Shown piece after piece: positions 5,043 through 5,062 of a stretch of DNA of 5,062 nt (the first letter of the stretch is position 1; the number at the start of each line of letters is the position of its first letter). Made by a program: the position numbers and the translations under genes. Source of the stretch: an uncultured Blautia sp. (GTDB lineage Bacteria; Bacillota; Clostridia; Lachnospirales; Lachnospiraceae); NCBI GenBank assembly GCA_934437695.1, contig CAKSAW010000085.1, positions 1-5,062 on the forward strand. The letters are read 5' to 3'. The notes below the pieces were generated by a model that was not told the DNA's origin, did no database searches, and was given only the letters and a program-made list of their open reading frames with translations.

Positions 5043-5062
5043 CTGATTTAAATATATTTATC

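Overview
The window looks like the chromosome of a low-GC, Gram-positive gut Clostridia, most likely a member of the Lachnospiraceae. This rests on strong AGGAGG-type ribosome binding sites, A/T-rich sigma-A-like promoters, short secreted proteins with Lys/Tyr-rich wall-binding-like repeats, and domain types I associate with that family. The taxon is inferred from style, not from a marker gene. All supported genes are on the minus strand, so the layout below runs from the right edge to the left.

Right part (about 3720-5062). A strong intrinsic terminator at 5000-5042 closes an unseen gene beyond the right edge. A good promoter (TTGAGA-17-TAAAAT) then starts a two-gene unit: a stand-alone Hpt phosphotransfer protein of 116 aa, and a HAD-family phosphatase/phosphoglucomutase-like enzyme whose start overlaps the Hpt stop codon. 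A long hairpin with a U-tract ends the unit at 3722-3765.

Middle part (about 1037-3700). A near-consensus promoter (TTGAAA-17-TATAAT) drives a run of small exported proteins. The first (318 aa) and third (255 aa) have a signal peptide, a Pro/Thr linker, tandem repeats of about 21 residues resembling choline/glucan-binding repeats, and a transglutaminase-like domain with an intact Cys-His-Asp triad. The second (222 aa) has similar repeats but no catalytic domain; it ends in a different small domain.

Left part (1-1036). The last protein of the run (271 aa) is exported and very acidic. It ends in a Tyr/Asp/Asn hexapeptide repeat tail with a DxDxDG calcium-loop-like motif. No strong promoter or terminator separates it from the run, so it is probably cotranscribed. 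The next stretch holds a TATAAT box, a long imperfect hairpin, and the first 18 codons of a membrane protein cut by the left edge.

Working picture (inference): the middle run may encode a small cell-surface system of two cysteine transglutaminase-like enzymes carrying wall-binding repeats, a basic non-catalytic repeat protein, and an acidic repeat protein that could be partner, substrate or calcium-binding scaffold. The Hpt-HAD pair is a separate transcription unit.
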